NCBI RefSeq assembly: GCF_029784165.1
Contig: NC_073695.1
Coordinates: 229,309,916 to 229,373,915, forward strand
Source: Wyeomyia smithii
Taxonomy: Eukaryota; Arthropoda; Insecta; Diptera; Culicidae
Length of the DNA stretch: 64,000 bases
Direction: 5' to 3'
Positions 36,405 through 45,999 of the stretch are shown one piece after another. Under the pieces are notes generated by a model. The model ran no database searches, had not been told where the DNA came from, and saw only the letters and a program-made list of their open reading frames with translations. The translations under genes and the position numbers were made by a program. Position 1 is the stretch's first letter. Every line of letters starts with the position of its first letter.

Positions 36405-36620
36405 AAACAGGAGTTCCAGAACAACAATTTTTAGAACATGCGACTGTTCTTTCGTTGATATGATCAAAAGTTTACTCTTTGGGTTAAAACACAGTTCATC
36501 GAATTACAATAAAACTCATTTTATTGTTCTTCTTATCTTTTTGCAAAGTCGTTTTATTATTACTTGCGATTATTTGTTGTTTTTTTCAAGCCGTGATTCG
36601 ACTATGATGTAAGATAAGTA
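36405..36620 (-). repeat. Orphan OBP upstream block (copy 2, no gene attached)
   Basis: AGTTCCAGAACAACAATTTTT, GCGACTGTTCTT, ATCAAAAGTTTACT, CAAAGTCGTT and GTGATTCGACTATGATGTA match the 5' flank of pseudogene B (39100-39300) almost phrase for phrase, but no OBP exon 1 is found on its gene side. It marks a lost or truncated duplicate. Confidence 0.7.
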
Positions 36621-37720
36621 AGCGCGAACGAATATCGAGGTCATCTGATTTTTCCTGGCTCAAGCGTTATATTAAAAAATAATGTTTAAGTCTTTGTGAA
36701 TAAGATCTTCCTCCGGAATGTTTTCTTAGGCTGAGTTGTTTATTTTCTTCAAATAAAAAAAATGTACACTGAGAAAACTGAGATTCTTCATAAAAATGAC
36801 ATTTTCAATTTTCAGTTGGGATATGATCGCGGATATAAACTGCAGGGTGCCAATAGAAAATGTTTTTTTTGTTTCAAATTTCGTCTGCTTGAAAATTTCA
36901 TCTTTCCGCAAAAAGTTCCCATGCGGAATTCCAGTTCAATCGTGCAGCAGCCTCTTTCCCAGAACAAAATCTCATTTAGGGTATAGATACACAATTTCAT
37001 TTTCACGAATAATGTACTGATACTAGACACCTTGTTTCCCATGGGCCTTGCAGGCAACAACAAAAAGGTTGCGATACAGTTTCTTTTCTTGGTAATTATA
37101 AGTGACAGGGACAGAAGCAAGAATTGAGAAACTCGAGAAGGGCAAGAAGAAAACCCGGAAGAGAAAAAACTTGTTTTTTTAAATGAAATCAATCTATCGA
37201 TAGACTTGATTCCGGGCTAAGACTCGAGCTGAGAGACTCCCAGGGAGTCGATTATTTCAATAAAAAAATTGAAGTAGCACCAGAACCGCAAAACTTTCCC
37301 TCGACCTCGTTACTGGAATCACTAATTTGACTACGCGGAGGATTTTGTTTGGATTTCCCGGTATCAAACGTTGTAAAGTTCTTTGGAATTCTAGGAGAAA
37401 TTTCACCGTCTTGAAGCAGTGTTTCCAAACGTTCAGTTTTAATTTTTCTAGTCTCAATCAGATTTTTCAACATAAACGCAATGTATTGTGCCGTGTTAAA
37501 TAAATGTTGTGTGAACAAAAAAAACATAAACGCAGTCACAATTTTGATACAGTGTATTATTTTAGAATATATTGTTTTTAAATCCACTAAAAAACGTATA
37601 CTCTTTTGAAAACAAAGAAGTTTTTATTAAAAAAATAACGAACACGCGCAATGTGCTCGATAAGTGTACAGTTTCTAGTGAAAATAGGTGATAAACAGCC
37701 GTGAGAATTTTGTACGTAGA
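36621..37720. other. AT-rich DNA, no supported gene
   Basis: Overlapping short ORFs on both strands lack motifs. The phrase CGCAAAAAGTNCCCATGCG occurs at 36308 and 36907, showing a small local duplication. Confidence 0.4.
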
Positions 37721-37727
37721 AGAATAG

Positions 37728-37985
37728 CTCACATGTTCGTCGCTAAAGTTGATTGTTAGCTTGCCCGTGACACTACTAAGAATGCAATTCCTTCGTGTAG
37801 AGTAGATGAATTGAGTTCACGTCATTTAAGGTTATGTTTATTTCAAAGGTGCAAAATCACTTGTCAATACGTATTCTCTTTTTAACAATATGTAAATACA
37901 AGTAATTAACGAGCCATCAGTCGCAGCCTGCTAATCTTGGTGGAAGCAACAATCTTTTATTCTCAGTATCCATTTTTCGAAGCAA
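37728..37985. repeat. 3' flank block shared by OBP duplicates (copy 2)
   Basis: Counterpart of 33110-33345; lies ~600-800 bp on the 3' side of pseudogene B. Confidence 0.6.
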
Positions 37986-38550
37986 TTCTTTGCCTTTTGT
38001 ATATCAGAAGTGCAAACATATACTTTGTATTGACATTTAGTTGGGTAAAAAACGGCTTAAGCAGTGGCGCCTATTTTATTCAGTCGAAATAAATCAATCT
38101 CCTGAATTTTGATCGATATCGATAATTTCAATGATGAGAACGAAAACTCTGATTAACTAGTTGTCTTACGAATACATAAAATTTCGTTCAACACAGACAA
38201 AATCTTTGAAACAACATCCAACGAAAAAAATTGCAGCTATTCAGGCGCTATTTGGGTGCTGAAGAAAATCCACTGCAAAACAGATGCAAACTGCTCAAAA
38301 GGTTCGGGGTGATTGGAATAGTGTCCTAGTGATAGGGAACTTTAATTGATTATTGTTAAAGTTTGCTAAATCGGTTTTAGAATCTGGAAACAAGTGCTGA
38401 CAAAGAAAAAGATAGAGAACAAATTAATTTACTTATGTTTGTATTTCACCTTACAGATTTCAAGTATTTCGTCTCAATACACAGGCGGCTCCTAAAGCTG
38501 CTTAAAATATGTTTCCTACTCTAGCTGTTATCGAAACGATACGAAAATTC
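37986..38550. other. AT-rich intergenic DNA
   Basis: No gene supported. Confidence 0.4.
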
Positions 38551-38552
38551 AA

Positions 38553-39067
38553 TTATAAATACATCGGTTGCGGGTACTGGTATTGCGGCTTTTGCTCGAC
38601 GTGCGGCTTGTATGCATTCGTCAAACACTAAAAGCTCTTAAATGACTTCTTGCAGTAATCCTCTCGATAACTGGCTAGATCCAGGGCAGCGATACATTGT
38701 CGCGTTGCCTTCCGAGCGTCGGCCCAACCGAGTTCGCCGTTGAAATGATCGTCTATTACCTCTCAGTTGAGACCCATTTCGTCATCGTAAAACCGCATTA
38801 GGATCAAAAAGCAGCGAACCAGACAGTACAGTTCCATGTTCTCGCTGAAGACGCTGTCCTTCATATTTTGGTAAACTTCCACTGACGTGCGTAGAATTTT
38901 AGCGTAAATTTCTCCAGTTTTCTTGACGTCTCGTGCCGCAACATGTGCAGTGTCGGTTATAATCTGGTATTATAAAATTAAATTAGTTTTGAGTTGAGCA
39001 GTTTTAACAGAGTATTCGAACTTACCAGATCGATAATCAGCACCAGAGCTAACGCAGTGAACTTCAT
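38553..39067 (-). pseudogene. Odorant-binding protein pseudogene B (two stops, C1 lost)
   Basis: Exon 1 39067-39026 (MKFTALALVLIIDL), phase-0 intron, exon 2 38963-38553. The frame runs ITDTAHVAARDVKKTG, then EIYAKILRTS, where the family's first cysteine is Tyr. It continues through YCLVRC (C2, C3) to FYDDEMGLN, and stops at TGA (38765-38763) at the position of a conserved Trp. A second stop, TAG (38630-38628), replaces the Gln just before C6 (KSFKSF*CLTNAY). Reading frame is otherwise preserved to a terminal TAA, so decay is by point mutation only. Its closest relative is pseudogene A. A second in-frame ATG lies directly upstream (39070). Confidence 0.9.
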
Positions 39068-39089
39068 CATGACACAATTTACACAGAAC

Positions 39090-39305
39090 TGACCGTTCGA
39101 AATCCCAGAACAACAATTTTTCGTTCATGCGACTGTTCTTATAATACATAAACAATCAAAAGTGACGTAATCAAAAGTTTACTTTCTGGGTCAAAACATT
39201 AAATTTCAATCGTTTATTTCTTTTCTAATCGTAATACAAAGTCGTTATATAATATCTCGCGATTATATGTTGTTTTTGAATGCGTGATTCGACTATAATA
39301 CAACC
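39090..39305 (-). repeat. OBP upstream block, copy 3 (next to pseudogene B)
   Basis: Same ordered phrases as 33890-34110 and 36405-36620, directly upstream of the pseudogene B start codon. Confidence 0.7.
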
Positions 39306-39630
39306 AAGTGGGCAAATCGTCAAGCTGTAGTACAATTTTACGTGAAATTATCCTGAACCGCGGAAATCTGAGACGAGCATTTTCAAATTTTATGAAACTC
39401 TCTGTTTGTTTTCGGCAAGAGAACACATAACTTTTCCCCAAGTATTTGGACCCTTTTGGCTGAAACGTTTTTGTTCGAAAAAATATCTTAGATTTGCGTA
39501 TATCAGAAGTATAATCATATGGTCTGTATTGAATTTTATTAGATTCACAATGAATTAATATAAAGTATTTCTGCTTTATCCCGCATTTAATTAAACTACA
39601 CGATCTTCATCTTCAACAAGTTTCCACTTA
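39306..39630. other. Intergenic DNA between pseudogene B and OBP C
   Basis: AT-rich 3' flank of OBP C. TATATCAGAAGTATAAT matches flanks of the other duplicates (near 38003). Confidence 0.45.
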
Positions 39631-40119
39631 TTATGCCTCTGTTTCCTTACCCTTAACGTGCGTTTCGTATGCATTCATCGCGCACTGGTAGCTCAGGAAT
39701 GACTTCTTGCAGTAGTCCTCACCATAGCTGGTTGGATCCAGCGCAGCAAAGCATTGCTGCGTTGCCTCCCGATATTCGGCCAAACCGGGTTTGCCTTCCA
39801 AATGTTGGTTAACCAACTCCCAGTTCGGGCCCGTTTCGTCATCGTAGAACCGTGTCATAACGCCTATGCAGCGAATCAGACAGTGCACCTCCTTGTCATC
39901 GCCGTAGTTTTTGTCCTTCAATTTTTGGAAGGTTTGTGCGGATGAGCGTAGGATTTTACCGCAATCCTTCGTAAATTTGCGGTAGTCATCCGACGAATAA
40001 ATGGCAGCGTCGGCTAGAGCCTGTTATTAAAGAATTCCATGAGCTTAGGTTAATTCCACAAGAGTATGTCCACTTACCAGACCGACGATCAACACCAGTG
40101 CTGCCGAAGTGAACTTCAT
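39631..40119 (-). CDS. Odorant-binding protein C (classic six-cysteine OBP)
   Basis: Exon 1 40119-40078 (MKFTSAALVLIVGL), phase-0 GT-AG intron (GTAAGT … AATAACAG), exon 2 40020-39631; 143 residues with a signal peptide. Cysteines at 34, 61, 65, 104, 118 and 127 give C-x26-C-x3-C-x38-C-x13-C-x8-C, the classic dipteran OBP spacing that forms three interlocked disulfides around a hydrophobic ligand pocket. Landmarks: DCGKILRSSAQTFQKLK, VHCLIRCIGVMTRFYDD, QQCFAALDP, DYCKKSFLSYQCAMNAY. OBPs are secreted into sensillum lymph or haemolymph and carry small hydrophobic ligands; this ligand and tissue are unknown. It is the only intact member of the A-B-C duplication set. Confidence 0.93.
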
Positions 40120-40444
40120 CCTGACGCGGTTTCTACAAAACTGAGCGTTCGAAGTGAAGCTTCGTTGGTCGAAACCTTGCGTTGACCGTTTGTCTGATAA
40201 CGATTAACCACTTGGTTTGGTTTTTATTCAATGGCCAAGGGATCGATTGTAAACAAACAGTTTTTTGTTCTCAGTTTAAAGCTTATAAACCTGATGGACT
40301 ATCTGGGCTTAAGTTTGATCATGCTCCAGGAAGTGGGCCACTAAGAGACTCATAATTCATCGGCACAGATTGAAGAAAGGGAGTACTTTATATTTTTATA
40401 CTTAAATGAAAGACAATAATGTTTATTCCAGCAATCATGATGCG

Positions 40445-40640
40445 TGTGACTGTTTGTTATAATACATAAAAAAATCATAAGTAACGTTATCAAAAGTCCG
40501 CTTTATGGGTTATAACTCGGTTCATCTAATGTCAATAAAAACTAATTTTATTTCTATTCCAATCGTAGTATAAACTCGTTACATCATATCCCGCGATTAT
40601 ATGTTGTTTTCAAATCGCTGTTTCGATTGTGATGCAAGAG
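40445..40640 (-). repeat. OBP upstream block, copy 4
   Basis: TGACTGTTTGTTATAATACAT, GTAACGTTATCAAAAGT, CGGTTCATCTAATGTCAATA and CGCGATTATATGTTGTTTTC match the other upstream blocks. Here ~280 bp of different sequence separates it from OBP C's start codon, although the first ~40 bp upstream of the ATG are again shared with A and B. An insertion in the promoter is the simplest reading. Confidence 0.6.
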
Positions 40641-40799
40641 AACCTAGTTGGAAACTCATGAGCCTTTATTGTAAAGGGTGTTACGGTAAAAAAATGGTCA
40701 AACAAAATGTGTGTAAACTTTTTTATCAAAAAACCAAATCTTTTCTTCTTTGTCAAGTTCATTTCGTACAGAATAAAAAAAAAAATTTTAACTCAAGTT

Positions 40800-41080
40800 G
40801 TTTTTTAACGAATGCGAATTGACGAACTCCTTCCATCAAGTTTCGTACTGCCTTCTTTGTCACTTTGTTCTCCACAGAACACCAGTTAGCCTTGAACTTC
40901 ATCTCGTTGACAACTGTTTTCCTTGTCTTCTTGGGTTTCCGCTCGACGATAGCCTATATATTTTTTTCATGTCCTTTGGCACTACCCAGACGTTGTTCGC
41001 GGCATACCACTCCATGGCTTTTTTTCCGTAATGACAAAATGCCTAATCCGGCCAAAACAGAACGGAACAACTGTGTTGCT
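40800..41080 (-). pseudogene. Mariner transposase C-terminal part (left half of a split relic)
   Basis: On the minus strand: LFWPDLASCHYGKKAMEWYA, then NNVWVVPKDMKKIYI, the conserved region of mariner transposases that surrounds the third catalytic Asp. Stops and frameshifts follow. It is directly abutted at 41080 by the TTAA-flanked element. Confidence 0.8.
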
Positions 41081-41083
41081 TAA

Positions 41084-41825
41084 GGGGTTATATACCTTTT
41101 TGGTCGAGAAAAATGAGGAAAGTTTGAATTTATGTTTAAGTGCATAGCACCATTTTCATTGCATCAAAGTGGTATTTTTATGGAAGTACAGTTTATCAAC
41201 AACAAGAAAATACGTTTAATTTTGAGATATACCAATTATTACTGGAGTAATGGCCGTTTCCACGAAACGCTATTTTTTGCAGAGGCTTGTGGTGATCCTG
41301 ATAGAGACTCAGCGGATCAACCGAAATAAAAAAACTCATATTATTTCATTACTTTAAAAGTGTGCCGGATCTTTGAACGATCGCTTTTATGAGTATTTTG
41401 TTTTCAGTGCAAACGGGAACGTTTTTCCCAAAAAATGCACGTTTTGAGAGCAAAAAATTGCATTAAAATTTTTTTTTTGCGGCAAAATGTAACTGTATGT
41501 TTCAAAAAGCGATCGTTCAAGAACCGGCGAATTTTATAACGAAAATTAAAAAAAAAGATGAAGGGAATCGGTTCAGTAGTTTTCCCGCAATCAGGATCAC
41601 GGCAAAGTCATTTTCCGGAAAAAAACTATTCCGAGATAATCGCGTGTAAAGTTTCAAGTTTAGCTTATGCGGCCGTGGCGAGGCGCGTTGCAAATCGCTC
41701 TAACTTTCTTCCTATTGCTCAGATCTTCATGAAAATTTGTGGAAATGTTCTCAAGATGTTGTATTTGAAAATAATGTAATAAAAAAATTTCCGGTTTTTT
41801 GAAAACTAAAAAGGTATATAAACCC
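41084..41825. mobile_element. 742-bp TTAA-flanked element inserted in a mariner relic
   Basis: Terminal inverted repeats GGGGTTATATACCTTTTT and AAAAAGGTATATAAACCC, flanked on both sides by TTAA (41080-41083, 41826-41829). No transposase motif inside. Removing the element with one TTAA rejoins the two mariner halves. TTAA duplication points to a piggyBac-type MITE, by family rule. Confidence 0.8.
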
Positions 41826-42075
41826 TTAAGAAGCCGACTTGTTTTGCTTATCGTCACGATTTGGAGTCACCACCTTTTTGTAAGTAGTAGGCTAGTTTTT
41901 TAGCTCGATTCACATTTGTAGACGACACTCCTAGCTTACTTGCGACATCTCGGACGAAAAAGTTGGAATTCGCTCGAAAGTGCTTGCCATTGGCAGAACC
42001 TCGACGTCCCGACAGGTGATCTAATGCTTGCTTTTTGAGCCTACACTATTTTGATGTCCCGAAGGTAAAGCTTTA
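41826..42075 (-). pseudogene. Mariner transposase N-terminal part (right half of a split relic)
   Basis: Minus strand: RGSANGKHFRANSNFFVRDV followed by ASKLGVSSTNVNRAKKLAYY, a helix-turn-helix pattern of mariner transposases (VAxKLGxSxxxVxRAK). It continues toward the insertion point, but the catalytic centre expected between this and FWPDLASCHY is missing. Before the TTAA insertion the copy was therefore already internally deleted. Confidence 0.75.
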
Positions 42076-43055
42076 TTGAAAAGTTTGTAACAACCTTTGT
42101 AACAACAGAAAATTTATTATTCTGTTATGAGAATGTTATTATAACTGTTGTCTAGTACCCACTCGGTGAACAGCGCCACACAGTGAATATCTCTTCCAGC
42201 ATGCTTTTTCTATGGTTAAATGGAGCGTCCGGTGTGGCTATGAGAATTTGTTTGTTTGCCTTTCTTTGCTTTGTGCCGTCTTCTTGTTATCTGATTTTCG
42301 TTTGCAACATAACTAGAGCTCTATGATTGAAAGTGTGGCAGTCATTTTGCAGTGAATGCGTTAACTACGCATGCCGGTGACAAAATATTTTGTGGAGTTT
42401 TAGAAATTGTATGTCATGCAATTATTTAAATGAGATTTCATCGATTAAAGGTGTTCTGTTTAACAGCGGTTCTAGCGTATATAAACTACGCTTTTACACT
42501 GTAGTTTGCAAATTTTGATTTCTCTCCAGTAAGCGGAAAAATTTTATAATTATTTGTTCATTCACTAAGGTTTTTAGACACTTTTATTACAGTTCCAATG
42601 GTTACATTTGACGATTGTCAAGTTAAAAAGACAAATCATTTTTCTATATTAGTTGCTTTTCTAATTAAGTGAATGTATTTTCTGGAAAATTAAATAGTAT
42701 CACTATCAGCAACGTTTTGGCGAGAGATAAAAAATATAAACTTATTCTGCTATATGATTTTGGGGGCGCTTACCTTTGGTGTTTCATAAAAGTGAAACCG
42801 GCAAGCGAGTTCCTTATATCGTCATTTGGGATTGTTATTTGTCGATGACACAGGACCTATTTTTGGCCGAATTTTCTACTATTTCCAGTACATTTACAGC
42901 TACCAATTCCAAAATAGCCACCAGATAAACGGCACAGGAAAATACGGGTGAAACTGAATTTAGAGTAATTTGGATCTAGAGCTCGATAGCAATTTTTAAG
43001 AGAAAAACTTTTTTTTACAGAGTTGTTACTTATGATAAAGCGCTAATTGAAAAAA
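42076..43055. other. AT-rich intergenic DNA
   Basis: No gene supported. 42050-42110 (GATGTCCCGAAGGTAAAG) resembles 51600-51660, so it is probably the end of the mariner family. Confidence 0.4.
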
Positions 43056-43058
43056 ATT

Positions 43059-43660
43059 AGAGTGACCATATTTCCGATTATATCAAGTATCTAACTTTTT
43101 TTTACTTTTTAGATAGAAAAAAAAGTTGTGCTACAATTTTATAGCTCCGTTAAATTTAAACAATTTTACAGAATAAAGTTTTTCTCTATTATTAAAAATA
43201 ACCGATTTAGATTGAAAAAAAAACTTTCAAGGTTTTCTAGGAGAAACGATCAGCAATGCTGACATCGAGAATATTTCAATACTACTCAAAGTTATTATTG
43301 TTTTTCATAGAAAAAAAAATTGCTTTTTTCCTTGTTTGTCATTTATTTTGGGGCAAACATAAAACATATCTTTTGGTCTCAATTTGAAGGCCATATTTTA
43401 CTCTATATATGGAGAAATTTTGAAAGATATGTTATTTTTTATTCTTGAATTTTTTATTCATTTGAAAATATGACAAAAATGGTTATAATTTCATTTATAG
43501 AATGTAAAAGCACACAGATTAATGTTTTAATATATTGTTTTAAACTAGCAATAATAACCTTAATTTGATCCAAAAAGATCAAAAATCGATCACCTAGTTT
43601 AAAAGTTATGATTTTTTGAAAATAAATTACATCTAATTAAGGCGTTTTTTATGGTCATCC
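43059..43660. mobile_element. MITE related to 12231-12709, opposite orientation
   Basis: Starts TAGAGTGACCATA and ends TTATGGTCATCCTA. Internal phrases (TTAGATTGAAAAAAAAAC, TGGGGCAAACATAAAACAT) are the reverse complement of those in the 12.2-kb element. Non-coding. Confidence 0.65.
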
Positions 43661-44600
43661 TATTTTGGAGCTGGTCGCCCTAGTAACCCAAGATCCATCC
43701 CTGCATTTTTGAGCACAATTGAATAACTGAATCACTAACATGTCCGGAGATGTTGAGGAATACTGTGCAGTTCTCTCCGCTGGATTTCTTCTGTTAGTCC
43801 GCCCAGATTGGAAGGCTGTTAGCGAATCAGTGGAAGTTGAAGTGGAAGCAAAAACCATACAAACACTTATATTTGAAATCGACGCCTCTTCCGCTGCGAC
43901 TTTCAGCAGCTCTGTTTACTGTTGGTCGATCCAGTTTCCAGTAAATTTTCTTGTTAACGTGATCGATTAGATAATGAAAACTAAACTTTTGCATGCTAGC
44001 TTTTAAATGTGACTACTGAGATTTATACTTTCTGTTCAACCTGTATACTTTTAGTGTCGGCTGTGCTGGGGAAGAAAGGTAGTGATTGGTTGCTCGGTTT
44101 GATTGAGTCAATCCATGTTATTTACGAATTTTTCAAAAGTGTATCTTATTTAATCCATTATTTTTGTTACAACAACTCGACAGTAAACGAATTTTTGGTC
44201 GATTGATACGGAAACTCCGACCTGCCCCTAATTTCCAGATAGACGTAATCTTACGTCAAAAAACTCATTTGTATAGTTGCTACGATTGTTTGTCGGAATT
44301 AATTGACAATTTTGTTTGACAATTCTTTGGACGTGTTTTTATATCAAGCAAAATCAATTTCAGAAAAAGATTTATATAATAAATCAGTTTCACCCGTTTG
44401 ACTTGGTCATTCCAATATAAAACCACATTGTTCATCTTGGTGGATTCAAGAAATTCAGATCTTAGCCTTCGAGAATGTAGAATTAATTCTGTATTTTGTT
44501 TGTTGCGTTTACTATATTTTCGGTCTTTTTATTGGGCTTCAATGCATGATCTACATCGATTCAATTGCGTGGAATATTTTCAGCTAAAATTAGACTTCCA
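43661..44600. other. Intergenic DNA downstream of OBP D
   Basis: Overlapping plus/minus ORFs near 43655-43970 have no recognised motif or splice partner. No gene called. Confidence 0.4.
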
Positions 44601-44602
44601 CC

Positions 44603-45126
44603 CTAGGCTGCCGTCGCTTCCTGTGCCTTCTTTCGCTCCAAGTATTGCCTACGAATACACCAGAGCTTCTTCCACGCCTTCCTGCAGTAGCAGGTTTCCT
44701 CCGGTTCCCCTTCCACCGGCTCCAGGCAGCTTTTGGCCTGCTCGTTAAACTGCTCCTCGGTAAGACCTTCGCCCATTGACGCGTACATTCGGCCCAAATC
44801 CACACCGGTATTGTCATCGTAGACTCCATTCAGGATCGATACGCAGCGTATGAAGCAGAAGGTGTCATGCTTTTGCTCGTACTTCGAGTTCATATATTGC
44901 TCCAGCTCCTCAGCCGGAGTTCGAAGAATTCTGGCGCAGGTGCGCTTAAATTCGTTATATTTCTGCCTGTCCGCCTCCGTTGCCGTTGTCGGATTGGACC
45001 GGCTTAACACGACGCAGGTAGCGATCTAGAAGAATCGATCGAAACATCAGTTCAGCTTATAGTTATAATCAGTGAATATCTTACGAGAAGTACAGCGACA
45101 ACGATCCACCGAGAGCAAGTAGCCAT
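44603..45126 (-). CDS. Odorant-binding protein D (extra cysteine)
   Basis: Exon 1 45126-45085 (MATCSRWIVVAVLL), phase-0 GT-AG intron (GTAAGATATT … TTCTAG), exon 2 45025-44603; 154 residues. Signal peptide, then six OBP cysteines at 44, 71, 75, 114, 128 and 137 (C-x26-C-x3-C-x38-C-x13-C-x8-C), the same spacing as OBP C. Landmarks: RTCARILRTPAEELEQYM, TFCFIRCVSILNGVYDD, AKSCLEPVEG, CYCRKAWKKLWC. One additional cysteine (126) lies two residues before C5, and the C-terminus is basic (RRQYLERKK). Same exon-1 length as A, B and C, but its flanks are not duplicated, so it is an older paralogue. Presumed secreted carrier of hydrophobic ligands. Confidence 0.93.
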
Positions 45127-45178
45127 TTTGATCAGCTGTAAAGAAAACTATGAATTCATTGACCGATTGCTCGGCAGC

Positions 45179-45187
45179 ATTTATAGT
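45179..45187 (-). promoter_or_regulatory. TATA box of OBP D
   Basis: On the minus strand CTATAAAT lies about 55 bp upstream of the OBP D start codon. Confidence 0.6.
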
Positions 45188-45378
45188 GGACAGCTACCGC
45201 ATTCGGGTCAGTCCGGGTCGAACTGATTACATCGAATCACTTTTTCCACACAGTATAATAAAACAAACTCATCTATGTTATCACCCAGAACAGACGAATA
45301 AAATAACAGCGAGAAGCTTTGTAAGATAAGAATATTTATTTTATTGGGTACTGTTTTGATAATAAAAAGAGATCATAT

Positions 45379-45859
45379 TTATTCATTTTCCTCCAAGTCT
45401 TTCTTCATGAGCTCCAGGAACTCTTGCTCGAAGCACTGATACACTTGGAAAGCCATCGAACAATTGTCCTCCTTTTCGTCGCTTATCTGTTCCAGACACT
45501 TCATGTGCTCCTCACTAAACTCCTCCTGCGAACTGTCAGGTCCTTTCAGCATGACCTTAATGTTGTCTAGTCTTGCCGCACCCGTGTCACCGTCCACCAG
45601 TTGCAGCGTTTCCCCGATACAGTGCATCAGACAGCGGGACGTTTCCTCCTCCGGTGGGAAGTTAAGCTCAAGGAAGGACTTCTCCAGCTCATCACTGATC
45701 GTGACTTTTTTCTTGCATTCGTTCACCAACGATCGAATCGTATGGGAGGAAACCTGAGGTTTCGATTGACCGTTGAATCTAGCCTGTTTTAAAGATACAA
45801 AATCCACTTACCAAAGTCACAACCACCAATAGGAGGAAAATTTTCAAATGGAACGACAT
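45379..45859 (-). CDS. Odorant-binding protein E (divergent, acidic)
   Basis: Exon 1 45859-45812 (MSFHLKIFLLLVVVTL), phase-0 GT-AG intron (GTAAGT … TTAAAACAG), exon 2 45783-45379; 150 residues. Signal peptide, then cysteines at 39, 67, 71, 112, 124 and 133 (C-x27-C-x3-C-x40-C-x11-C-x8-C), slightly wider than its neighbours but still classic OBP. Landmarks: VNECKKKVTISDELEKSF, SRCLMHCIGETLQLVDG, HMKCLEQ, NCSMAFQVYQCFEQEF. The mature chain is strongly acidic, with DLEENE at the C-terminus. It is the outermost gene of the cluster, with its own TATA box. Ligand unknown. Confidence 0.92.
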
Positions 45860-45908
45860 TTTCTTCGAACTTGAACGACAAGTGACAATACTTTGAAGGC
45901 TGTTGTCG

Positions 45909-45917
45909 GTTTTATAG
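45909..45917 (-). promoter_or_regulatory. TATA box of OBP E
   Basis: On the minus strand TCTATAAAAC lies about 50-58 bp upstream of the OBP E start codon. Confidence 0.6.
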
Positions 45918-45999
45918 AATTTTCACGGGTCACCGCCTGCTACTGTGCTTAGTAGCAGCTAGCTAATTTACCTACGGCTGAGATTGTCTAGCCGCGTGA

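Noticed and set aside
43655..43970. Small ORFs on both strands between a MITE and OBP D
   Set aside because: No start context, domain or paralogue; they partly overlap the MITE edge.
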